In this document: positions 9,871 to 17,511 of the stretch, piece by piece | Layout of the letters: every line of letters begins with the position of its first letter | How positions within the stretch are numbered: the first letter of the stretch is position 1 | Source of the DNA: an uncultured Oxalobacteraceae bacterium | GTDB lineage: Bacteria; Pseudomonadota; Gammaproteobacteria; Burkholderiales; Burkholderiaceae | Length of the DNA stretch: 18,126 nt | NCBI GenBank assembly: GCA_946479255.1 | Contig: CAMLFK010000081.1 | Coordinates: forward strand, 1-18,126 | Reading direction: 5' to 3' | Translations under genes and position numbers: made by a program | Notes under the pieces: model-generated | What the model saw: the letters and a program-made list of their open reading frames with translations, nothing else | The model's database searches: none | Told to the model about the DNA's origin: nothing

Positions 9871-12800
9871 ATGGCGCACAAGCGCTTCCGCCTGGGTGAA
9901 TGGACCGTCGATCCGTCCATCAACTGCGTGCACCGGGGTGAAGAACGCCGTCCGCTTGAACCGCGCGCGATGGACGTGCTGCAAACCCTGTGCAGCGAGC
10001 CCGGCGCCGTGCTCAGCGCCGACCAGTTGATCGACGCCTGCTGGGGCCCCGGAGAGCATGGCGACAACCCGCTGCACAAGACCATCACCCAGCTGCGCCG
10101 CGCGCTGGGCGACTCCAGCAGCGCCCCGGCGTATATCGAAACCATCCGCAAGCGCGGCTACCGCATCGTCGCCGAGGTGCAGCGCGAAAGCGAAGCTGGC
10201 GGCGGCAGCTGGGTTCACGCCACCCCGTTCCGCGGCCTCGAAGCTTTCGAAGAGCAGCATGCCCCGATCTTCTTCGGGCGCGCCGCCGCCACCGACAAGC
10301 TGGTCGATACGGTGTGCCAGCAGAACGCCGCCGGCTGCGCCATGGTGCTGGTGCTCGGCCCTTCCGGCGCCGGCAAGACCTCGCTGATCCGCGCCGGCCT
10401 GCTGCCGCGCCTGGCCAGCCCTGCCAGCGATATGCGGGTAGCCTGCGTGCTGCACCTGAACTGTGCCGACCTGGGCGAGATCAGCCTGTTGCATGCGCTG
10501 GGCAGCGCCATGCTGGACGCCGAAGCCGCCAGCGGCTTGCTGGTCTTCCCGGGCGCCAGCGGCGACAGCCTGGCCGCCGCGCTGCTCAAGGACGCCGGCT
10601 CGGTCGCGGCGATGCTGGGCCAGCATTTCGGCGGCGCCCGCACCGCGCTGTGCATCGACCACCTCGAAGCGATCTTCCGGATGCCGCATGTGATTGAGGA
10701 CGAGCGCCAGCGCTTCATTGGCGCGCTCGACGCGCTGGCGCGTTCGGGCAGCATGCTGGTGATCATGGGCTGCCGCAATGACTTCTACCCGCACATCGTG
10801 GCCTACCCGGCCCTGGTAACACTCAAGGAGCGCAACGGCCACTTCGACGTGCATCCGCCCAGCCGCAGCGAACTGGCGCAGATCGTGCGCCAGCCGGCGC
10901 GCGCCGCCAATATCGAATTCGAGACCGACGCCGCCAGCGGCACCGCGCTCGACGAGGTACTGTGCGACGCCCTGACCACCGGCCACGACACCCTGCCCCT
11001 GCTGCAGTACTGCCTGCAGGAGCTGTACCTGCAGCGCGGTCCGGACGACGTCCTGAGCTACCGGGTTTTCCATGCGCTGGGCGGCATCGAAGGCGCCATC
11101 GGCGCGCGTGCCGAACAGGTCGTATCGAACCTCAATGCAGCCCAGATCGCCGCCTTCTCGGGCGTGCTGGCCGTGCTGGTGCAGGTGGCCGAGAACGAAG
11201 CGGCGGTCACATCGCGGCGCGCGCCCTGGTCGGCCCTGCGCACCCCGGCCCAGCAGGAAGTGGTCAAGGTGCTGGTCGACGCGCGCCTGTTCGTCAGCGA
11301 CCTGCACGGCGGCGTGCCGTCTTTCGGCATCGCCCATGAAGCGATCCTGCGGCGCTGGCCGCGCGTGGTGGCCTGGACCGAACAGCACCGTCAGACCTTG
11401 CAGCTGCATACCCGCACCAGCGCGCAGGCCGCGCGCTGGCAAGACGGCGGCCAGCGCCGCGACCTGCTGCTGCCGAGCGGGCTGCAGGTCAGCCAGGCCA
11501 AGGCGCTGCTGGAGCAGCCCGAATTCCCGCTCGGCGTCCAGGAACGCGCTTTTATCGGCGCCTCGGTCCAGCGCGAACGGCGCGGCGAACGCCTGCGCCT
11601 GCTGGTGCTGTCGGTGGTAATCTGCCTGGGCCTGCTGGCTGCGGCATTGGGCTTGTCCGCACGCCACGCCCAGCAGTTGGCCGAACTGCGCCGCCATGAA
11701 GCCGAAAGCCTGAACGGTTTCATGCTGGGCGAATTCGTCGACAAATTGCGCCCGCTCGGCCGCCTCGACCTGTTGGACAGCGTCAGCGCGCGCGCACTAA
11801 GCTATCTGTCCACCATGGACGCCACCGACGCCAGCCCGGCCGCGCTGACCCAACGCGCCAAGGCCCTGCAGGTGATTTCAGAAGTGGCGATGGCGCGCGG
11901 CGACCCGGCCGCCGCCAGCGCCGCGCTCAAGGCCGCTCGGCTTATTTTGGACCGCCAACTGGAATTGGCCCCAAATGACAAGCAGGTCCTGATGAACCTG
12001 GGCGCCAACGCCTTTTACCAGGCCCAGCTGCATTTCGACCAAGCGGACTGGAATGCCGCCCATGCCGGCATGAGCGAATACCTGCGTTTTTCCGAACGCC
12101 TGGGCGAGCTCGACCCCATTGACAGTACGGCCTGGATCGAACAGTCCTACGCCCATAACAGCCTGGGCAGCGTGGCGCTGGAACGCGGCGACCCAGCCGC
12201 CGCCGCCCGCGCATTCACTGCCTCGGTTGTGCTGAAGACCAAGGCGCTGGACAAGGACGCCGCCAATCAGAGCCTCGCGGCCGACCTGGCCGACAGCCTG
12301 TCGTGGAACGCCAGGGCGCAGGAAAAGCTGGGCGAGCTGGCCGCCGCCGAACAGCTGTACGAACGCGAGGTAGCCATCATGCGCGGCCTGCACAGCGCTT
12401 CGCCCACCGAAGCGCTATACGCGCACCGACTGGCGAACGCCCACTTCCACAAGGCTGGATTGCAATTGGCGCTTGGTCACGACGAGACAGCGCGCCGCAA
12501 TCTTGGCGATGCCCGCGCCTTGCTGCGTACCATCATCGCCAAAGACGACAGCAACAAGCGTTGGCAACAGCTGCTGGCCACGATCGACCTCAAGCTGCTG
12601 GAGCTCGACGCCTTACGCAACGAGCCGGCTGAGAACAGCGCCGCGCTCAAACCGGTGCATGCGGCACTGACCGCCTTGAGCGCGTTGCAGCCAAAAGTGA
12701 TCGACCTGCGCCGCCTGATCGCCATGGCGGAACATCAGCAGGCAGTCCAACTGGCGCGCATGCAACGGATCGAGGAAGCGCGCCGGCTGGCCGGCCGGGT

Positions 12801-13125
12801 CGCCGCCACGCTTCATACCCTGCGTGCAGGTGCGCCTGGAGACGAGTTCGTGCGCAGTGCACTGATCGACGCCCTGCTGTTCCAAGCCGAGCTGGAGCAG
12901 CGCGGCGGTATGCCGGCGCGCGCGCTGGCCGCCTGCCAGGCGGCAGCCGACATTTTGCGGCCCGTACACAAGACCCGAGACTTTCATGTCCTTGCACCAT
13001 GGGTGCTCGCGCATCGCTGCGCCGGCAAGGACGACCTGGTTTCCCAGCAGCGTGAGCTGCTGACGAAAATGGCATATCGCGAAACCAATTACACGCGCCG
13101 TGTCCAATCCCAACCACTACCTTAG
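9871..13125 (+). CDS. Winged-helix / STAND NTPase / transmembrane / TPR regulator
   Basis: This 1084-aa multidomain regulator starts with an OmpR-type winged helix (about 1-104), ending in the typical YIETIRKRGYRIVAEVQ. A STAND-class NTPase of the nSTAND1 type follows. It has the family entry motif FRGLEAFEEQHAPIFFGR, Walker A GPSGAGKTS (163-171, Lys169) and a Walker B-like CIDHLEAIF with Asp263 and Glu266. The stretch MGCRNDFYPH resembles the sensor-1 region. One transmembrane helix lies near 575-596, after a strongly basic stretch, so the N terminus should be cytoplasmic. The C-terminal ~480 residues are TPR-like helical repeats and should face the periplasm. The layout recalls CadC (membrane-bound one-component regulator) with an added NTPase switch. 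The ATG at 9871 is preferred over an upstream TTG at 9760. Five bases before its stop a strong ribosome binding site for the next gene begins. Its ligand and targets are unknown. Confidence 0.88.
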   Translation: MAHKRFRLGEWTVDPSINCVHRGEERRPLEPRAMDVLQTLCSEPGAVLSADQLIDACWGPGEHGDNPLHKTITQLRRALGDSSSAPAYIETIRKRGYRIVAEVQRESEAGGGSWVHATPFRGLEAFEEQHAPIFFGRAAATDKLVDTVCQQNAAGCAMVLVLGPSGAGKTSLIRAGLLPRLASPASDMRVACVLHLNCADLGEISLLHALGSAMLDAEAASGLLVFPGASGDSLAAALLKDAGSVAAMLGQHFGGARTALCIDHLEAIFRMPHVIEDERQRFIGALDALARSGSMLVIMGCRNDFYPHIVAYPALVTLKERNGHFDVHPPSRSELAQIVRQPARAANIEFETDAASGTALDEVLCDALTTGHDTLPLLQYCLQELYLQRGPDDVLSYRVFHALGGIEGAIGARAEQVVSNLNAAQIAAFSGVLAVLVQVAENEAAVTSRRAPWSALRTPAQQEVVKVLVDARLFVSDLHGGVPSFGIAHEAILRRWPRVVAWTEQHRQTLQLHTRTSAQAARWQDGGQRRDLLLPSGLQVSQAKALLEQPEFPLGVQERAFIGASVQRERRGERLRLLVLSVVICLGLLAAALGLSARHAQQLAELRRHEAESLNGFMLGEFVDKLRPLGRLDLLDSVSARALSYLSTMDATDASPAALTQRAKALQVISEVAMARGDPAAASAALKAARLILDRQLELAPNDKQVLMNLGANAFYQAQLHFDQADWNAAHAGMSEYLRFSERLGELDPIDSTAWIEQSYAHNSLGSVALERGDPAAAARAFTASVVLKTKALDKDAANQSLAADLADSLSWNARAQEKLGELAAAEQLYEREVAIMRGLHSASPTEALYAHRLANAHFHKAGLQLALGHDETARRNLGDARALLRTIIAKDDSNKRWQQLLATIDLKLLELDALRNEPAENSAALKPVHAALTALSALQPKVIDLRRLIAMAEHQQAVQLARMQRIEEARRLAGRVAATLHTLRAGAPGDEFVRSALIDALLFQAELEQRGGMPARALAACQAAADILRPVHKTRDFHVLAPWVLAHRCAGKDDLVSQQRELLTKMAYRETNYTRRVQSQPLP

Positions 13126-13137
13126 GAGATTTAACTG

Positions 13138-13464
13138 ATGCCGACCGTAACCATCACCGTCAAGGCTGTTGCCCCATTTACCAGCGCGAACATGAGCTAT
13201 TCGCAGGACCCGCTGATGGTGACGGGCGAAGAAGATATCGCCTACGTCTTTTCGTCGGATTCCACACCCGGCCTGACATGGATTAACTTCATTCCCGGCG
13301 ACACAACCCAGTTCGGCAGCGTCCAGATTAGCAGCGACAAGACCGTCATGACGGTGTCCGATCTCGATACCGTTGCAGAAACGATTTATTACTCGCTCGT
13401 CTTCGCCGACGCTTCGGGCAATCGCTACAATCCGGATCCGCAGATCATTAACAACCCAAAGTGA
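13138..13464 (+). CDS. 108-aa protein whose C-terminal tail matches the exported peptides
   Basis: This small protein of 108 residues is probably all-beta (strands such as TVTITVKAV, DIAYVFSS and TIYYSLVFAD), with no signal peptide, GG leader or membrane segment. It ends NPDPQIINNPK. The last nine codons, stop included, match the end of the peptide gene at 17072-17236 in 24 of 27 bases. I believe that proteins labelled 'DP-EP family' in public annotation share this size and a DPxIxNxP-like tail, but I cannot check that here. The ATG at 13138 has a strong AGGAG nine bases upstream, which overlaps the regulator's TAG stop, so it is almost certainly co-transcribed with the regulator. Possible roles are immunity protein, decoy or endogenous ligand of the TPR domain, or a separate secreted product; none can be chosen from the sequence. 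Confidence 0.85.
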   Translation: MPTVTITVKAVAPFTSANMSYSQDPLMVTGEEDIAYVFSSDSTPGLTWINFIPGDTTQFGSVQISSDKTVMTVSDLDTVAETIYYSLVFADASGNRYNPDPQIINNPK

Positions 13465-13483
13465 CCTGCCGCGATTGACCATT

Positions 13484-13516
13484 CATTCCAGGCGGGTTGC
13501 AATACTGCCTGGAATG
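13484..13516. terminator. Hairpin between the two convergent units
   Basis: A perfect 10-bp inverted repeat, CATTCCAGGC (13484-13493) and GCCTGGAATG (13507-13516), has a 13-base loop and sits in the 66-bp gap between the convergent 108-aa gene and the ABC exporter. It is placed like a bidirectional terminator, but neither side has a proper T-run, so termination may be weak or depend on other factors. Confidence 0.5.
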
Positions 13517-13530
13517 GTTTCGGCGGTCCT

Positions 13531-15624
13531 TCATCCTAATCTTCCGTCACGCAGAGTGACGACGCGGTCGGCCATGGCGATCGTTTCGGGACGGTGAGCC
13601 ACGATAATGCGCGTCAGGCCCAGCGACTTGATCGTGTCATTCACGCATCGTTCATTTGCAACGTCGAGCTCGCTGGTAGCCTCGTCCAGTACCAGGATGC
13701 CTGGGCGTCGGTACAGCGCGCGCGCCAACAAGATGCGCTGCTTCTGACCGCCACTGATGCCGATACCACTGTCGCCAGTAATCGTGTGATAAGCCATCGG
13801 CATCGCTTCGATCTCGTCGCTGACCGACGCCAGGCGTGCGCACTCGCGGATCCAGGCCCAGTCCGGATTGGGATCGAAAAAACTAATGTTGTCGACGATC
13901 GAGCCGGAAAACAGACGGTCTTCTTGCATGACCGTGCCAATCAAGCTGCGAAATTTCGTCAAGCCCAGGCGCCTGACCGGCGATGCGCCAAGCAGGACTT
14001 CTCCCTGGCTCGGCATGAGCAAGCCGAGCATGACTTTGACCAGGCTGGTCTTGCCGCTGCCTGACGGACCGGTGATCGCAACGCATTCCCCCTTGGCGAT
14101 GGTGAGATTGACGTCTTCGAAGACGTAAGGCTCGGTCGGCGAATAGCGAAACGACACACCGCGCAATTCGATACCGGCCGGCGCCGGCGCTCCCTTGTCG
14201 TCTTCGGCATAGTCGCCAGCGCCAGCGTCAGCCTCACTCTCGGTCATGACGATGTCGGCCACCCGCTCGCCATGCAGGCGCAGCATGCGGAATTCGACGA
14301 TCCGGTCGATCAGCGCCGCCATCCTGGTCGAGAATTGGTCCTTGTAGGCGATGAACGCAAACAGCATGCCGACGCTGAACACATTATCGAGCACCGCGTG
14401 TGCCGCCAGCCAGACCACCAGAACGCGCTCGACCCCGAACAGCAAGGTGCGGGCAGACTCGTAACTGATCCGGATGCGCTGCACGCGCAGCTCCGCATTG
14501 AATTGATCGGCCAGGATGTTCATCCAGCCGGCGCGCCGTTGCTCACCCTTGTCGAACAATCGAACGCTCTGGATGCCGTGGGCCGTTTCCAGGAAATACG
14601 TGGTCTGCTTGGCCGCGTGGACGATCTGTTCGGCGGTGGCGCTGCGCAGCCCCAGGAACAAGGTCCACCGCAAGCCGGCGTACAGCGCGACCGCTCCCAC
14701 CGCCACGACGGCCAGGGTGCGGCTGTACAGCAGCATCATGGCCAGTGTTCCAAGCACCATGATGCCGTCGACCACGGCTTGGATGAAACCGCTGGTCAAG
14801 GTCCGCTGGATCGTCGTGATCGACCCGAAATGCGCCAGGATGCTGCCGGCGTGACGCTTTTCGAAGTAATCCAGCGGCAGCTTGACCAGATGGGCGAAGA
14901 CATTGCCGAACCACTGGAAGTTCAAGCGCGTGCTCATCGCGACGACGAACCAGTCGCGCACCGCACCGATGGCGGACTGGATAATGACCAGCAGACCGAA
15001 ACCCAGCGCCAGCGTGGCGAGCAGATCGCGGTCCGCGCCGACCAGCGCGTGGTCGACCACCCATTGCAGGAAGAAAGGCAAGGCGATCGCGATCGCTTCT
15101 AGCGACAAGGCCAGCAGGAAGATCTGGCTGAGGCCCCGGCGCAGTCCGGTTACCCGTCCCATCAGGTCGCGCACCGTGAAGCGCAGGGTATGGCTGGCCG
15201 CTTTGAAATCGCTCGCCGGACTTAATTCCAGGGCCACGCCGGTGAAGTGCTTGCCGAATTCGTCCAGCGCCATATTGCGCATGCCCACGGCAGGGTCGTG
15301 GATCACCACGCGGCGGCCCGTGACCTTGGTCAGCACGACGAAGTGGTCCATATCCCAGTGCACGATGCAAGGCAGGCGCAATTGCGGCAGATCGCCCATT
15401 TCCAGGCGCAGCGGCCGGCTGTCGAGGCACAGGAATTTGGCGATGCGCATCAGGCTATCGAGCGTCGCACCCTTGCGCGAAATCGAAAAGCGCAGGCGCA
15501 AACTGGCCAGGTCGGTGCGGTAGCCGTGGAAGTCGGCCACCATGGCCAGGCTGCACAAGCCGCATTCGGTCGCTTCGGCCTGCAGATACACGGGCACGCG
15601 GCGGCGCAGTCGAATTCGATCCAT
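13531..15624 (-). CDS. Peptidase-containing (C39) ABC exporter for GG-leader peptides
   Basis: This 697-aa half-transporter of the CvaB/RaxB class cleaves double-glycine leaders and exports the peptide across the inner membrane. The N-terminal C39 peptidase has LQAEATECGLCSLAMV with oxyanion Gln15 and catalytic Cys21, HWDMDHFVVL with His94, and VIHDPAVG with Asp110, so it should be active. A transmembrane domain (about 155-440) has six helices, including the segment LALSLEAIAIALPFFLQWVV. The ATP-binding domain has Walker A GPSGSGKTS (519-527, Lys525), signature ISGGQKQR (Ser624), Walker B ILVLDEAT (Asp647, Glu648) and the H-loop His677. The frame is open upstream into the HlyD gene, but MDRIRLRRRVPVYLQAEATE is the proper family start (ATG at 15622-15624), 13 bases after the HlyD stop. 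Its substrates are probably the two GG peptides upstream. Confidence 0.94.
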   Translation of the reverse strand: MDRIRLRRRVPVYLQAEATECGLCSLAMVADFHGYRTDLASLRLRFSISRKGATLDSLMRIAKFLCLDSRPLRLEMGDLPQLRLPCIVHWDMDHFVVLTKVTGRRVVIHDPAVGMRNMALDEFGKHFTGVALELSPASDFKAASHTLRFTVRDLMGRVTGLRRGLSQIFLLALSLEAIAIALPFFLQWVVDHALVGADRDLLATLALGFGLLVIIQSAIGAVRDWFVVAMSTRLNFQWFGNVFAHLVKLPLDYFEKRHAGSILAHFGSITTIQRTLTSGFIQAVVDGIMVLGTLAMMLLYSRTLAVVAVGAVALYAGLRWTLFLGLRSATAEQIVHAAKQTTYFLETAHGIQSVRLFDKGEQRRAGWMNILADQFNAELRVQRIRISYESARTLLFGVERVLVVWLAAHAVLDNVFSVGMLFAFIAYKDQFSTRMAALIDRIVEFRMLRLHGERVADIVMTESEADAGAGDYAEDDKGAPAPAGIELRGVSFRYSPTEPYVFEDVNLTIAKGECVAITGPSGSGKTSLVKVMLGLLMPSQGEVLLGASPVRRLGLTKFRSLIGTVMQEDRLFSGSIVDNISFFDPNPDWAWIRECARLASVSDEIEAMPMAYHTITGDSGIGISGGQKQRILLARALYRRPGILVLDEATSELDVANERCVNDTIKSLGLTRIIVAHRPETIAMADRVVTLRDGRLG

Positions 15625-15637
15625 CAGTCTGTTTCCA

Positions 15638-16888
15638 TTAATGTGACGCGCTGATGCCCAGCAGCGGCTCAAGGATCCATTCGGCGACGCTGCGGCGCTC
15701 CAATACCAGCGTGGCCGACACTTGCATGCCGGGCTTGAGCTCCAGCAGTGCGCCGGGGACGGCAAGCGCCTGTGCGTCGAGTTGCACGCGGATCCGGTAC
15801 ATCGGCTCGGACCCGCCCTGCTGGCCGTGGAGTTGCAGCAATTGCGCCGGCGTGATCGTATTGAACGAGATCTCGCGCACCTGGCCGCGGAACTGTCCAA
15901 ATTTTTGATATGGGAAGGCGTCGTAGCGCAGCAAGACCGGAGTGCCGGTGCGCACAAAGCCAGCTGCACGGGTCGGCGCGTACAACTCGACCTCCAGCTT
16001 GCTCTCGTCCGGCAGCAAGCTGGCCAGGCACTGGTCGGCTAACACCGGCTGGCCTGGTTCGGTCAAGACACCGGCGATGCGTCCGCCCTGTTCCGCCCGG
16101 ACGATGCGCTGGCGGCGCGCCGCGGTTTCGTCGGCCTGCTGTTTAAGTGCCTCGATGTCGCGCCTGAGCTGGGACGCTTCGCGCCCTGAGGCCAGCGGCA
16201 AGTCGGTGCTGGCGGCGCGCGCACTGGCAATCTCGCGCAACAGGGCCAGGCGTTGCAGCGACAGGGCCGACAGGCGCGCCTGTTGTTCAAGGTGTTCGGT
16301 GGCTTTTTCACTGGCCACCCGCTGGGTTACCGCGCCGGATATGGACAGTTCGGCCATGCGCGATGCGACTTCGCGCAGCAATTCGACTTTCCTTTGCTGG
16401 ATGGCGCGTTCCTCGTCGAGCTGGGCCAAGCTGGCGCGCAAATTTTCCTTACGCGTATCAAGCTCGTCGAGCTTGTTCGTGGCCTGGCGGTCGTGTTGCG
16501 CCAGCTCCTGGCGCAAGTGCGCGATCCTGGCGCTCACGGTGGCCTGGATGTTGGCTTGGGTCGCACCTTTTTCGCTGGTTTGCTCGCCGGTCAGGATGAA
16601 CAGCGGGTCGCCCGCCTGGACCAGCTGTCCCTCGACAACGGAGACGCGGCTCACGACGCCATAAAGCGGGGCGGTTATTTGTATCAGCCCGCGATTCGGC
16701 GCCACCACGCCGCGTACGGTTTCCTTGCGCGAGTAGCCGGCGGCCAGGGTAAATCCCAACAGGATAACGAGTATGGCGCACAGGAACAGGGTGAGCGCTG
16801 GATAGGACCAGGTGCGCGTCAGGACAATCGTCCCGTGAAAGCGCTGCGATTTGTGCTCCATCGCCTCGCGTCGGAACAAATCGCTCAT
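15638..16888 (-). CDS. HlyD/CvaA-type membrane fusion protein
   Basis: This 416-aa periplasmic adaptor links the inner-membrane peptide exporter to an outer-membrane TolC-type channel. It starts MSDLFRREAMEHKSQRFHG, a typical opening for adaptors of the CvaA/RaxA group. One transmembrane helix spans about 28-51 (ALTLFLCAILVILLGFTLAA). The first half of the biotinyl-lipoyl-like domain follows (GVVSRVSVVEGQLVQAGDPL), then a long alpha-helical hairpin (about 105-285, rich in Gln, Glu and Arg). The second lipoyl half and beta-barrel follow (GGRIAGVLTEPGQPVLADQ), and a C-terminal region LELKPGMQVSATLVLERRS. I chose the ATG at 16886-16888; the frame continues upstream without homology-like sequence, and its ribosome binding site is poor. 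The 183-bp gap to the peptide gene upstream has no other ORF I can support. No tolC homologue lies in the window. Confidence 0.93.
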   Translation of the reverse strand: MSDLFRREAMEHKSQRFHGTIVLTRTWSYPALTLFLCAILVILLGFTLAAGYSRKETVRGVVAPNRGLIQITAPLYGVVSRVSVVEGQLVQAGDPLFILTGEQTSEKGATQANIQATVSARIAHLRQELAQHDRQATNKLDELDTRKENLRASLAQLDEERAIQQRKVELLREVASRMAELSISGAVTQRVASEKATEHLEQQARLSALSLQRLALLREIASARAASTDLPLASGREASQLRRDIEALKQQADETAARRQRIVRAEQGGRIAGVLTEPGQPVLADQCLASLLPDESKLEVELYAPTRAAGFVRTGTPVLLRYDAFPYQKFGQFRGQVREISFNTITPAQLLQLHGQQGGSEPMYRIRVQLDAQALAVPGALLELKPGMQVSATLVLERRSVAEWILEPLLGISASH

Positions 16889-17071
16889 TTGGTGAAAGTT
16901 GTCGGGCGTGCTGGGGAGGGTGAAGGGGCGCGCCCAGCGCTGCGGCGGCGCCGAACGCGGGCGCAAACCGGCAGCACTGGCCTGGCGAAGTCAATCCGGG
17001 CGCGCGTGTTGCTCACTAATTTGCTTTGAACCGCGGAACACGGACAATGCTGGACGCTACAAATCTGATAG

Positions 17072-17236
17072 TCACTTTGGTCTGTTGATGATCTGCGGTC
17101 CGCCAGCAACGGCCTTGGCTTCTCGCTCGGACAAGGTGCGCATCGTGAGCGACGTACTTGCCGCTGGCGTCTCTGTGGTGCTGCCGGCCGGGGTGGCGAA
17201 GATGTTGAGCAGAAGTTTTGATGCGAAACTATTCAT
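17072..17236 (-). CDS. Double-glycine leader peptide, copy 1 (54 aa)
   Basis: This is a short precursor of 54 residues. It begins MNSFASKLLLNIFATPAG and has a Thr/Ser/Ala-rich middle. The leader end TLSEREAKAVAGG fits the GG-leader consensus: Leu at -12, Ser at -11, Glu at -8, Val at -4 and Gly-Gly at -2/-1. Only eight residues, PQIINRPK, follow the GG. The start ATG (17234-17236) has GGGAG upstream at good spacing. It lies directly before the HlyD/C39 exporter genes, which is the classic layout of a bacteriocin- or pheromone-type export operon. No modification enzyme is nearby. The leader of 46 residues is unusually long and the mature part unusually short. Proline right after the cleavage site is unusual for a cysteine protease, so cleavage should be tested. 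It could be a peptide signal or a small antimicrobial. Confidence 0.85.
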   Translation of the reverse strand: MNSFASKLLLNIFATPAGSTTETPAASTSLTMRTLSEREAKAVAGGPQIINRPK

Positions 17237-17297
17237 GATGCAGCTCCCGTAAAGTGTAGCGGTACATGGACGACCCTGGACGCTTCGACCCTGAGGG

Positions 17298-17462
17298 TCA
17301 GCTTGGCCTATTGACGATCTGCGGTCCGCCAGCGACGGCCTTGGCTTCAAGCTCGGACAAGGGGCGCATCGTGGGTGATGCGGATGCCGTTGGCGCTACT
17401 GCGCCGCGGTCCGCCGAGGTAACGAAGATGTCGTGCAAAAGTTTTGACGCGAAACTGTTCAT
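17298..17462 (-). CDS. Double-glycine leader peptide, copy 2 (54 aa)
   Basis: This paralogue of the next peptide gene has exactly the same length (54 aa) and aligns without gaps, with 37 of 54 residues identical. It begins MNSFASKLLHDIFVTSAD, has a variable Ala/Ser/Thr middle, then the conserved leader end PLSELEAKAVAGG and the tail PQIVNRPS. The ATG at 17460-17462 has AGGAG seven bases upstream, the best ribosome binding site of the operon. It is the first complete gene of the minus-strand export unit and lies exactly 226 bp upstream of copy 1. The leader and tail are conserved while residues about 14-30 vary, which suggests selection on the exporter-recognition part and on the eight-residue product. 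The gene is too short for most annotation cut-offs. Function is inferred from the leader and neighbours. Confidence 0.83.
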   Translation of the reverse strand: MNSFASKLLHDIFVTSADRGAVAPTASASPTMRPLSELEAKAVAGGPQIVNRPS

Positions 17463-17511
17463 ATTGAAGCTCCTGTAGTTTGCAGCCGTATGCTGATGGT
17501 CCTCGCCTCAT

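Larger units (their letters stand above)
17072..17462 (-). repeat. 226-bp tandem duplication of the peptide gene
   Basis: The two peptide genes are a tandem direct repeat with a 226-bp period (17072-17236 and 17298-17462). The best conserved parts are the first nine codons and the block coding for the leader end and tail, including an identical stretch of 18 bases around the GG-Pro-Gln codons. The middle third has diverged. This is an old duplication rather than an assembly artefact. Confidence 0.8.

Noticed and set aside
9685..11697. Open frame of 670 codons on the minus strand, opposite the STAND regulator
   Set aside because: The composition is the same mirror-type, rich in Gln, Ala, Gly and Arg. 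The plus strand here has Walker A, winged-helix and TPR sequences, so this frame is a shadow.
15625..15969. N-terminal extension of the ABC exporter frame into the HlyD gene
   Set aside because: The C39 domain begins properly at MDRIRLRRRVPVYLQ from the ATG at 15622-15624. The extension lies within the HlyD coding sequence and is Cys/Ser/Arg-rich without homology.
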